Below, in pieces: positions 56,172-64,000 of a stretch of 64,000 nucleotides of DNA. The DNA lies in NCBI GenBank assembly GCA_903891415.1, contig CAITEH010000005.1, positions 1-64,000 on the forward strand, in the 5' to 3' direction. The notes under the pieces are model-generated. The model did not search any database. It had not been told where the DNA came from and saw nothing but the letters and a program-made list of their open reading frames with translations. The DNA is from Candidatus Firestoneibacteriota bacterium (lineage in GTDB: Bacteria; Oederibacteriota; D2-FULL-39-29). Position 1 is the first letter of the stretch. The number at the start of each line of letters is the position of its first letter. A program made the position numbers and the translations under genes.

Positions 56172-56891
56172 TTAATTGAAACCCCGTTTTTTTGCTTCTT
56201 CCAGAATTGCCTCCGTAGCGGTCGCGCCGATCCTGGTAACTCCGAGTTCTCTTACTTTTAATAATTCCTCAAGAGACCTGACGCCCCCCGCGGCTTTTAT
56301 TTGGACCTCAGGAGGACAGTGCTTCCGCATCAGTTTGAGATGTTCCAGGGTTGCGCCCTTGTAATTATACATGCCGTTTGCCTGCTTTACAAAGCCGTAG
56401 CCCGTAGAGGTCTTTACGAACGCAGGTTTCACCTTCGCGCAGATACCGCACAATTCTATGATATGCCGGTCCTGTAGATAATCATTTTCAAAAATAACCT
56501 TCAGAATTGCCCGGTTATTGAGACAGACCTCATTTACCGCTCTTATTTCAGCTTCGACATAAGCAAGATCCCCGCCAAGCACTTTTCCGATATTTGCGAC
56601 CATGTCAATTTCCGCGGCTCCCAGCTTGCAAGCTTCTTCCGTCTCCAGGCATTTGTTTTTCGTGGTACTGTTGCCGTGCGGAAAAGTCACAACCGAACAG
56701 ACCTTAGTTTCCGAGCCCTTCAATAATTTAACCGCCATTTCCACCGCGTAAGGTTTTACGCATACGGTCGCCGTGGAATATTTCTTCGCGATCTGACAGC
56801 CCTTTTCTATTATTTCATCGGTCATGGTGGGATGCAGAAGAGAATGGTCTATCATTTTCGCGAGCGCATTCAGGGTTATTTCATTTTTCAT
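56172..56891 (-). CDS. deoC: Deoxyribose-phosphate aldolase
   Basis: 'MIDHSLLHPTMTDEII', 'VVTFPHGNSTTKNKCLETEEACKLGAAEIDMVANIG', 'FVKTSTGYG', 'VQIKAAGGVRSLEELLKV'. Confidence 0.95.
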   Translation of the reverse strand: MKNEITLNALAKMIDHSLLHPTMTDEIIEKGCQIAKKYSTATVCVKPYAVEMAVKLLKGSETKVCSVVTFPHGNSTTKNKCLETEEACKLGAAEIDMVANIGKVLGGDLAYVEAEIRAVNEVCLNNRAILKVIFENDYLQDRHIIELCGICAKVKPAFVKTSTGYGFVKQANGMYNYKGATLEHLKLMRKHCPPEVQIKAAGGVRSLEELLKVRELGVTRIGATATEAILEEAKKRGFN

Positions 56892-56916
56892 ATTTTTCTC
56901 CTTTATTTAATAACAA

Positions 56917-58680
56917 TTATTTTGGTTTTATTATCACTGTTACCGGTTTTGCGGCCGCCGGCAGGTTCCGGGAAGCAGCGTCGTAAGCGGAATAGCCCGT
57001 AGCATCCGAAGCGGTGGGATTATTGTAAACAATGACCGCTCCGGGATCTTTAAATAAGGAGATAAGCGAACCTTCCTGTTCGGCAAGAAAATAGCCGGCC
57101 GCGAATTTACTTCCTGAAAATATGAACTCCCCGCCTTCAAGGCCGGTTTTCCTGACCCGGTCATAAATAACATCTTTCATTTCGAGGCGCTTTTCCCCGT
57201 CTTCCACAAAGATCTCAACTTTACCGCCTTTTGGCTCAAGGGCCTCATTCCTGAAATTGATATTTTGTCCGTATTGCAGCCCCAGCATGATAAGGGCTAC
57301 CTGCAGGTGCACGGGCCGGGCTTCAGTGCTCAATTCCGCCTCATAGGTCTTGCCTTCCGTGTGGACCGCGAGATATTCAATAAGTCCCGCCCTGGCCTCA
57401 ATTTTTGCCGGAAAACTTACCTCGCGTTTATTTTTATCTATAAGCACCTGTCCTATACGGAATACACCTTCGGAGATCTTAACCGCTTCCTCCTTACCTT
57501 CCGTCACTTTCACCAGCATGGGGTTTCCCAGGGAAACAAAGGCCCCGGAATCTCCGGCCTCCCCGAAATCAACTAATATTTTCAGCTCTTTTACGCTCTT
57601 AACCTCCAGGTCCAGCGCCAGCGGAGCTTCACCTTTCTTCAATTTATTTTCAAACAGTATTTTACCGTCGGCGGTAATTTTCAGGCCTGCGGAACCTGTT
57701 ACCGCAGAATTCTCTATGCCGCAGGCAGATTTGAAAACAGAATATTCACTGTCAAGTTTGTAGGTAAATTCCGTCCGGCTCTGGCAGGATATACCTTTTT
57801 TATATTCCGTTGAATTTAGCCTGAGCGGCTGCCCCTTGATATTCGTGTCTTTTTTCCAGCGCAGGTGAAAATCAAAATAGGGTGTTTCCTTTACCGTTTC
57901 GGGCTCAAGATCCGATAAGAACACCACCCCGGAGTTCTTAAAGGTAAGATTGTCCACAACGGCCTGGTCAAACTCATAGACGGCCTGCCTGGCCTTAAGC
58001 GCCCACATGGGTTCCAGCCTGAACCTGGTCCCCGAAAAACTCAAATACCTGCCGGAATATCTGTCGCCGTTAATAAGTTCGAGCACGGAAATAAAATCTT
58101 TTCCGCGGAAATCCAGTTTTCCGGCCGCCACCAAAACCAGCATATTTATCCTGTCAAAGGACAATTCCAATTCGCCCAAATCACTGCTCACCAGCACCTT
58201 CCCGTCCTTGATCTCCTTCAGCTTGCATTTTAACTCGTCGCCGTTCTTGAGAATCAGCGTGGTATAATTTTTATCTACCGGGAGCGGCGCGTTGTTTTCG
58301 GCAAAAACCAAAGCAAGGAGAGTGTTCGTTACGAGCGTTACTTCGCCGAACGGGGTCTTCATAATAAAAGTGCTGCCGTTCAGTTCTATAATTTCACCGC
58401 CGAGCCGGTCGCCGTTCACAAGCAGGGCGGTTACAGGCTGTTTTTTGAGTTCCGGCCTCTTATCAAGTTTTATCTCCAGCCGGGAAATTTCGTTAACCAG
58501 GGACCTTTTCTCAAATATTATCTTTGGCTCCGCAGGAGTACGGTCTTTTCTATAGACGGCCTCGTTGTCCTTAATGGTCAGAAGCTTTCCTGAAACAGCC
58601 CCCCCGCTGTACAGGACAAAATTGTCCGCGCAAAGCAGGGAACTCCAGGTTATTAAGAGAAGGAGGGCTCTTTTTGTCAT
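56917..58680 (-). CDS. Exported protein with NPCBM-like domain
   Basis: Signal peptide; 'LRLNSTEYKKGISCQSRTEFTYKLDSEYSVFKSACGIENSAVTGSAGLKITADGKILFENKLKKGEAPLALDLEVKSVKELKILVDFGEAGDSGAFVSLGNPML' matches the NPCBM pattern. Confidence 0.75.
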   Translation of the reverse strand: MTKRALLLLITWSSLLCADNFVLYSGGAVSGKLLTIKDNEAVYRKDRTPAEPKIIFEKRSLVNEISRLEIKLDKRPELKKQPVTALLVNGDRLGGEIIELNGSTFIMKTPFGEVTLVTNTLLALVFAENNAPLPVDKNYTTLILKNGDELKCKLKEIKDGKVLVSSDLGELELSFDRINMLVLVAAGKLDFRGKDFISVLELINGDRYSGRYLSFSGTRFRLEPMWALKARQAVYEFDQAVVDNLTFKNSGVVFLSDLEPETVKETPYFDFHLRWKKDTNIKGQPLRLNSTEYKKGISCQSRTEFTYKLDSEYSVFKSACGIENSAVTGSAGLKITADGKILFENKLKKGEAPLALDLEVKSVKELKILVDFGEAGDSGAFVSLGNPMLVKVTEGKEEAVKISEGVFRIGQVLIDKNKREVSFPAKIEARAGLIEYLAVHTEGKTYEAELSTEARPVHLQVALIMLGLQYGQNINFRNEALEPKGGKVEIFVEDGEKRLEMKDVIYDRVRKTGLEGGEFIFSGSKFAAGYFLAEQEGSLISLFKDPGAVIVYNNPTASDATGYSAYDAASRNLPAAAKPVTVIIKPK

Positions 58681-58682
58681 TT

Positions 58683-59678
58683 CTACCTTTCGAAAAGCGG
58701 CAGGTAACCGTAAGGAAGTTCCAGCGCCAGGGCCGCAAGGGCTGTCGCGTAAACCTCGCCGTAGCCGGGACTGGCAAAACTACCGTCGCCTTTTTGAATA
58801 GTTATCAGTGTTTCTCTTACCTGGCTGTACCAGCTTTTCCAGTATTCCCCGCCCTTCTGGAACATTACCTGATCACAATAATACAGGCCGTAATAATAAT
58901 GATTACTCGCTTCGCTAAAGCGCGATTTTAAGATAAAATCAGCGCCTTTTTCGACTTCTTTTGAAGTATAGTCGCCAAGCGCCATCATTGAAAGCACCCC
59001 GGCCCCGGTCCGTTCTATCCCGCCCCCGCCCTGGCCCGGCTGGTAAGACATGCTCCCGTTGGCAGAACTGCAGGAAACCAGATAAGCGGACGCCTTTTGA
59101 ATTGTTTCTTTAGGTATCACTATACCTACATCCCTTGCCGCCCGGAGCGCCTGCACCTGGCAGGAAGTGACCGTAACATCGTCATCGGCAATTCGCGGCG
59201 AATACCGCCAGCCGCCTTTCGCATTCTGGCAGATCAGGATAAGATTAACGGCATCCTGCACAACTTTCTTATATTCTTCGTTTTTGGACATGCCGTAGAT
59301 CTCGCACATGGCCACCGTGGCAAAACCGTGTTCATACATGGTCTTACCCAGCAAACCGTTGGTTTTTGGATTTTTACTCTGCAGCGCGGAAAGATAATCC
59401 CCTATGTTCTTGACATTTTTACCGTACTTGCCCCGTCCAGGTACGCTGCCGCCGGCAAGAAAAGCCAGGCCGGCAAAGCCGATTATCGCGGGATTTGTGC
59501 CGAGGGTCAGTTTTCCGTAACTGCCGTCACCAAGCTGATTTTTAGCGAGCCATTCCAGCGCGCGGTCCGCGGCTTTTTCGCTTGCGGGAGTCCCGAGATA
59601 ATCGCGGTCCGCCGGGACCACAGAGGAAGGCAGGAGAAGAACAGCCAGCAGAAAAAGCCCGGAATAATTTATTTTCAT
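58683..59678 (-). CDS. Prenyltransferase/squalene oxidase repeat protein (alpha/alpha toroid), exported
   Basis: 'ADRALEWLAKNQLGDGSYG', 'LICQNAKGGWRYSPRIADDDVTVTSCQVQALRAARDVGI', 'YYGLYYCDQVMFQKGGEYWKSWYSQVRETLITIQKGDGSFASP'. Confidence 0.82.
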   Translation of the reverse strand: MKINYSGLFLLAVLLLPSSVVPADRDYLGTPASEKAADRALEWLAKNQLGDGSYGKLTLGTNPAIIGFAGLAFLAGGSVPGRGKYGKNVKNIGDYLSALQSKNPKTNGLLGKTMYEHGFATVAMCEIYGMSKNEEYKKVVQDAVNLILICQNAKGGWRYSPRIADDDVTVTSCQVQALRAARDVGIVIPKETIQKASAYLVSCSSANGSMSYQPGQGGGGIERTGAGVLSMMALGDYTSKEVEKGADFILKSRFSEASNHYYYGLYYCDQVMFQKGGEYWKSWYSQVRETLITIQKGDGSFASPGYGEVYATALAALALELPYGYLPLFER

Positions 59679-62600
59679 TTTGCATCCCCTTCTTCCGAGA
59701 GTTTCCTGTAATACCCCTTTATCATATCGATATATTCCACGGGGACCTGGTCTTTCATGGTGTCTATCATATTCTTCTGTACTTCCGCGGGCAGGTCGCC
59801 CCAGCTTGTAGCTTCCATATTCGCTTCTTTCTGGGAGCCGGCCCGGCCGGCCATATTCGGGTCGCTGCCTTTTTTTCCGTCTCCGCCCTGCTGGCCTTTT
59901 TCCTTGCCCTGCTCGCCTTTTTCGCCCGGGCCCGGGCCTTCTTCTTTTCCGGCTTCCTGCCGGCCGCCTGTTTTGCTTTCTATTTTTGCCATATCCCCTA
60001 TTGTTTTGTTCAACTGTTCCTGAATTCCCTGCAGCAGGCCCTGCGTATCCTTCCCCGCGTCATTTTGATTTAAACGGCTTTTGGCTTTCTCCAGGTCCCG
60101 GGCCAGATCGCCCATCTGTTTGGCAGGCTCTTTGGCCTCCTGATTTTTTTCCATTTTCTGCGCCGCGTCTTCTACCAGGTTCTTAACATCATTTTCCTGT
60201 TTTGAAAGTTCTTTCATGGCATTGCTGTCTGATTCATTCAACTCGCCCTGTTTCTGCGCCTTGCTGTTTATATCCGCCTGCATATCCGCGGCCTGCCTTG
60301 CCGAATCAAGCGCATTTTGCAGGTCCGTGAGCGCTTTTGTGTCAGGATCCGCCTGTGCTTCCTGCAAGTTGTGCTTGCGCCGGAGTTTTTCAAGATCATT
60401 TACCAGCTTCTTAAGGTCCTCTTCCACTTTTTCCTGTTCCCCGGAAGCCGTGCCGAACCGGGCATTCATTATGTAACCCGCCGCCTTCTCCAGTTCTTTT
60501 TCCAGAGGCACATACTGCGTGTCAATGTCCGCAAGCCCCCGGGCTGTCTCGGGGTCTGTTTGTACCAAATCTTTGTCTTTTGAGGCCTGCAGGGTCTTGC
60601 TGTCCATGCTGTTCACATTTTCTTTAAGTTTTTTCTCCCCGTCAGACAGTTCCTGCAGGACAAGGCTGTCTGCTTCTTTAAGATCAGAGGCCGCAAGCCC
60701 GAGAGTTTTTTTGGCCAGTTCCCGGGAACGCTGGGAGAGCGAACGCTGGCCGACAAGTATTTTCTGGGCTTCTGCGATAAGTTCTTCAATAATATCTGTT
60801 TTTCCGAGCGCATCTCTTATCTTTTCAAGCTCTTTGACCATCTCCTGCTGTTTTCCGGAAACATCTTTTAGGCCGCTTTTTGCCTTTTTCGTATCCCGCT
60901 CCAGGGAAACTCTTGAAAGATCATCGGCAGTGTTCCTCATCTGCCGGCCGGACAGGTCCTCCATTTCTTTCTGCATATTTTCACGGCTCTCAAGTTCCGT
61001 CGTATTGGCCAGTTCATTGCTTTTTCTCATCTTTATGAGATCTTTCATTTTGTCAGCTATAGAACCTGTTTTTGCCGCCGCGTCTTTTTGATCAAGCGAA
61101 GAATTAGCGGCAGCTTCCTTTTCCTTGTCCCCTATTTTTGCCGTGTTTTTAACCGCGTCAACCTTGCTTTTAGCGGCATTTTGGATCTCAATAACTTCCT
61201 GGATCTCCGTTCTTATCTTCTGTTCTTCCTGCCTTATCTTGACCATAACTTCGGCTTTATCTATTATGGCAATATTCCGCCTTAACGACTCGCCCACTCC
61301 GGGAGGCGCGGGATTATTATCTACCGCGGTCAGGTAATATTCAATTTTCTTTCCCGGTTCCAGCGGCAGGTTCCTTAACTGAAACTCGTAGGTGCCGGAA
61401 ACTGACTTACCGGATCTTTTCATTTTTAAAGGCACCTGGGTAAATGTTTCACTGCCGGAGATCTTATATTTAAGGAACATTTTAGTCACTTCAAAGTCAT
61501 CCGCGGCTCCGTAAACCAAAGTGACCGTGGCTATCCTGGTGACAGAGATATCATCTGCCGGCGCCGAAAGCTCGCAGACCGGTGGATTATCCGGTAAAGC
61601 TCTTACCAAAAATTCAGGGGGATTAATATTTGAGAATCCTTCAAGGCTTTTTAGTTTGAGCTTAAACGAGGTGTCTTTACTGACCGTCAGGCCCGCGCTA
61701 AGCTCGACGCCGCCGCCTATGCGGAACTTAATATTTGTGCCGTCGGCAAACTCCAGGAACCCTTCCTGGAGCGCGGTGTTGGCCGTGCATTCCAGCTGGA
61801 CCCGGGTGCCTATCAGAGCCGTGATATCGCCTCCGGGCATATCGTCGCTTTTAGGCGCTGCCCTGGTATAATCAGGGAAAAAATAGCGGAGCACGGTCTT
61901 GATAATTGCCGGCCTCTCTTTTGCCAGCAGGTCATATTGATTTGACCTGCCGTCGCCGGCGGTAACGAAATATCTGAAAGAATTGACCACCCCTATAAAT
62001 TCATACTCAAATTTGCCCGGGCCGGTCTTCTTCAGAGAGAGCGCTTCCCATTCACCGCCCTCCTGTCTTATATGAAGGCCCGCGCTGTCCTTCAACTCAC
62101 CGCTGAGCTCGACGTTTATTTTGACATTTTCCCCTCTGAGCACGGCCTTGCTCTTGGGTTCCACCTCTATTTTTGTAAAGGAGAAGGGCGCAATATCCGC
62201 CCCGGGTTTCAGGACCCGCAAAAACCAGGTCTTTACCGCTTCAGGATAGGAGGCGGAGTATTTAACGGCCGCGGCCGCGCCGCCGATAAAAAATAAGGCG
62301 AGGATCAACAAGCGGAGCCGTTTATAGACCTTGGAATAGTGTATATCTTTTACATGTTTGAGCGTCTCCAGGTGCAGGGCCTCTATCATCTGCGGGGAAC
62401 CTCTAAGGTCCTCGGGCAGGTTTTCCCTTTTCAGCTGGATAGCGGAAATAAGCATTGATTTCAGCTCGGGATTCTTTTCCTCAAGCGTCAGCGCTATGGT
62501 ATCTTCATCAATTTTCTTCATAGCGGGTAATATTATGTAAAATACCACCGAAGCGAGCAGTACAAGCAAACTGCCGGCCGCGAGTATATGCCTTCCCAGA

Positions 62601-62752
62601 TAATTCAATTTAAAGATCATGTCAACATAGAACCCGAAGACCAGTACAACCAGAAGCGAAAGTACCGTAATTTCAAGCCCTTCCAGAAGTATAAGGGTTT
62701 TCCAGTATTTCCGCACCGCGTTTATTTTTGCCTGTATCCTGTCTTTTTCCAT
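59675..62752 (-). CDS. Very large coiled-coil membrane protein (DUF4175-like)
   Basis: N-terminal TM helices, beta-sandwich-like middle, long charged heptad-rich C-terminal half (LEKAKSRLNQNDAGKDTQGLLQGIQEQLNKTIGDMAKIE...GPGPGEKGEQGKEKGQQGGDGKKG). Confidence 0.7.
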   Translation of the reverse strand: MEKDRIQAKINAVRKYWKTLILLEGLEITVLSLLVVLVFGFYVDMIFKLNYLGRHILAAGSLLVLLASVVFYIILPAMKKIDEDTIALTLEEKNPELKSMLISAIQLKRENLPEDLRGSPQMIEALHLETLKHVKDIHYSKVYKRLRLLILALFFIGGAAAAVKYSASYPEAVKTWFLRVLKPGADIAPFSFTKIEVEPKSKAVLRGENVKINVELSGELKDSAGLHIRQEGGEWEALSLKKTGPGKFEYEFIGVVNSFRYFVTAGDGRSNQYDLLAKERPAIIKTVLRYFFPDYTRAAPKSDDMPGGDITALIGTRVQLECTANTALQEGFLEFADGTNIKFRIGGGVELSAGLTVSKDTSFKLKLKSLEGFSNINPPEFLVRALPDNPPVCELSAPADDISVTRIATVTLVYGAADDFEVTKMFLKYKISGSETFTQVPLKMKRSGKSVSGTYEFQLRNLPLEPGKKIEYYLTAVDNNPAPPGVGESLRRNIAIIDKAEVMVKIRQEEQKIRTEIQEVIEIQNAAKSKVDAVKNTAKIGDKEKEAAANSSLDQKDAAAKTGSIADKMKDLIKMRKSNELANTTELESRENMQKEMEDLSGRQMRNTADDLSRVSLERDTKKAKSGLKDVSGKQQEMVKELEKIRDALGKTDIIEELIAEAQKILVGQRSLSQRSRELAKKTLGLAASDLKEADSLVLQELSDGEKKLKENVNSMDSKTLQASKDKDLVQTDPETARGLADIDTQYVPLEKELEKAAGYIMNARFGTASGEQEKVEEDLKKLVNDLEKLRRKHNLQEAQADPDTKALTDLQNALDSARQAADMQADINSKAQKQGELNESDSNAMKELSKQENDVKNLVEDAAQKMEKNQEAKEPAKQMGDLARDLEKAKSRLNQNDAGKDTQGLLQGIQEQLNKTIGDMAKIESKTGGRQEAGKEEGPGPGEKGEQGKEKGQQGGDGKKGSDPNMAGRAGSQKEANMEATSWGDLPAEVQKNMIDTMKDQVPVEYIDMIKGYYRKLSEEGDAK

Positions 62753-62858
62753 ATTTTCGTCCTTAATTCACAATTCTACATTACTTTCCCCAATTTGTCC
62801 ATGTACCATTTCCAAGCGCCCGGTCTCAACTATTCAAGTATCTCCGGCTCCTTTTCCC

Positions 62859-62880
62859 GCCTCATAAATGAGGCAACTAC
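62859..62880. repeat. REP-like GCCTCAT aa ATGAGGC + AACTAC(A), second copy of the 52.1 kb family
   Basis: 7-bp perfect stem 62859-62874 followed by AACTACA as in 52077..52123. Confidence 0.65.
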
Positions 62881-62946
62881 AAATTTTCTATCTTATCAGT
62901 GTCATCTCACTACCCATCTGTGCCATCAGCGCCCGCTTTTGGGCGC

Positions 62947-64000
62947 TTATAGCATATTCTTTTTCCTTCTAAAATACCATTCCAGCGCAACAAGGATTAC
63001 AAAAAATAATATTACAAAGGATGAGTCTTTAAGGCCTTTCTCCGTCCGGATGGTCACCTTGGGTTTTGCTTTTATTATCTTATCCGCCACCCCGCCGGAA
63101 GCCGAATATCTAAAATATTCCCCTTCAGAGGCCTCCGCGATCTTTTTGAGCATGCTTTCGTTAAGTTCAGGCGCTTCAAATTCCATATTTGGGATCTCTA
63201 CCGCTATTTCCGCTTTTACATTTTTGACTTCAGCCGGCAAAGAAGGATGTTCCACCCATATTTTGCAGGAACCTCCCAGCACGGGGACAAATTCACCGGT
63301 ATAAATATTGGAATCTTTTGCCAGGCGCACGAGCGTGAAGGCCTCGCGCTTGCTGTCGCTGCCGGCGTAGAATGCCGGCACTTCGGCTTCTTTAATTCCG
63401 GCATACCCCGGCCCGGTTATCCTCGCGGTCACAAACACTCTTTCCCCGGCCAGGTATTTCTTTTTATCCGTGGTTAATTTCAGGTACTTATCTTCCGAAG
63501 CGGCTTTTTCGGGGCCCAGCCAGCGTATACACTGTCCGAAGACCCTGTAAAAATATTTATTTTCATTTTTATAACGCCATCTCCAGATATCATCTGAAGT
63601 AAAGAGCATTACTTTCCCTCGCCCGAGACGCTGGGAAGCGGCAAAAACATTTGAACCGGCTTTCACGCCCCGGTATTTCGCGTAAACAACAGCGCCGGGT
63701 TTTTCTCTGGCACTCTTCAAAGCCCAGTAAACGCCTTCCAGATTCCCCCAGGCTCTTTCATTCAGCCTTTCTGAATCTTCTATAAGGAAAAACGGGCTGT
63801 TTTTTCCGTCCTGCTCCAACCCTATCTTAAAAGGAACGGGAGAACTTAAAGCGCCGCTTTCAAGTTCCAGCGGAAAAAGCCTTTCAAGTTCCGGGACCCG
63901 GCCCGCGGCCAAAGACCATTTTTCTCCGGGAAGGAAAAATACTCCGCCTCCCTTTTCAGAAACAAAGGCCTTGACCAGCTCCAGCTGGGAAGCTGAAAAA
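62947..64000 (-). CDS. Partial membrane-anchored protein, GATase-like/BatA-type C-terminal part; 5' end beyond window
   Basis: Frame stays open from 63912 (TTG) to the window edge (FSASQLELVKAFVSEKGGGVFFLPGEKWSL...); 'GRGKVMLFTSDDIWRWRYKNENKYFYRVFGQCIRWL'; C-terminal TM 'DSSFVILFFVILVALEWYFRRKK'. Confidence 0.75.
   Translation of the reverse strand, partial: FSASQLELVKAFVSEKGGGVFFLPGEKWSLAAGRVPELERLFPLELESGALSSPVPFKIGLEQDGKNSPFFLIEDSERLNERAWGNLEGVYWALKSAREKPGAVVYAKYRGVKAGSNVFAASQRLGRGKVMLFTSDDIWRWRYKNENKYFYRVFGQCIRWLGPEKAASEDKYLKLTTDKKKYLAGERVFVTARITGPGYAGIKEAEVPAFYAGSDSKREAFTLVRLAKDSNIYTGEFVPVLGGSCKIWVEHPSLPAEVKNVKAEIAVEIPNMEFEAPELNESMLKKIAEASEGEYFRYSASGGVADKIIKAKPKVTIRTEKGLKDSSFVILFFVILVALEWYFRRKKNML

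Noticed and set aside
62588-63304. 238-aa plus-strand ORF spanning the 62.75-62.95 kb gap
   Set aside because: Mostly antisense to two supported minus-strand genes; no SD or domain
1-64000. tRNA/rRNA genes
   Set aside because: Intergenic gaps are short; no cloverleaf with GGTTCGAATCC-type T-arm or rRNA signature recognised on either strand

Overview
This 64 kb window is one contiguous stretch of a Gram-negative-type bacterial genome. Secretins, porins and a T2SS imply an outer membrane. The taxon is probably an uncultured phylum, which is inference only. Almost all genes are on the minus strand. No tRNA, rRNA, CRISPR array or intact transposase was seen. Main blocks: (1) 0-6 kb: ECF sigma/anti-sigma/TolB-like unit, Ca2+/cation antiporter, RNase HIII, thiG and thiS. 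(2) 7-27.5 kb: a large phosphate (Pho) island with two complete Pst transporters, two PhoU, PhoB/PhoR, a porin, a PHP-glycosyltransferase fusion, two LMW-PTP/ArsC-like proteins, SixA, two tandem TMK-like P-loop kinases and Ppx/GppA. Three 11-bp-period Pho-box-like arrays lie at the expected promoters. (3) 29 kb: glycogen phosphorylase. (4) 31.7-42.4 kb: T2SS operon (gspE-F-G-H-I-[HD protein]-J-K-L-M-D), preceded by HtrA, a second ECF sigma/anti-sigma pair, LepB, a PorV-like protein and LigA. (5) 50-63 kb: cytosolic GH5 and GH116 glycosidases, aldo/keto reductase, DeoC, and an NPCBM / prenyltransferase-repeat / coiled-coil / membrane-protein operon. The most interesting signal is in the Pho island. 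Three duplicated protein pairs (PstB, LMW-PTP, TMK-like kinase) each contain one member with specific catalytic-motif losses. In the PstB pair, three separate losses all fall on the same composite ATP site, which predicts an obligate asymmetric PstB heterodimer. A second notable theme is a set of degenerate 7-nt and 9-nt period arrays that fill intergenic and intercistronic gaps.
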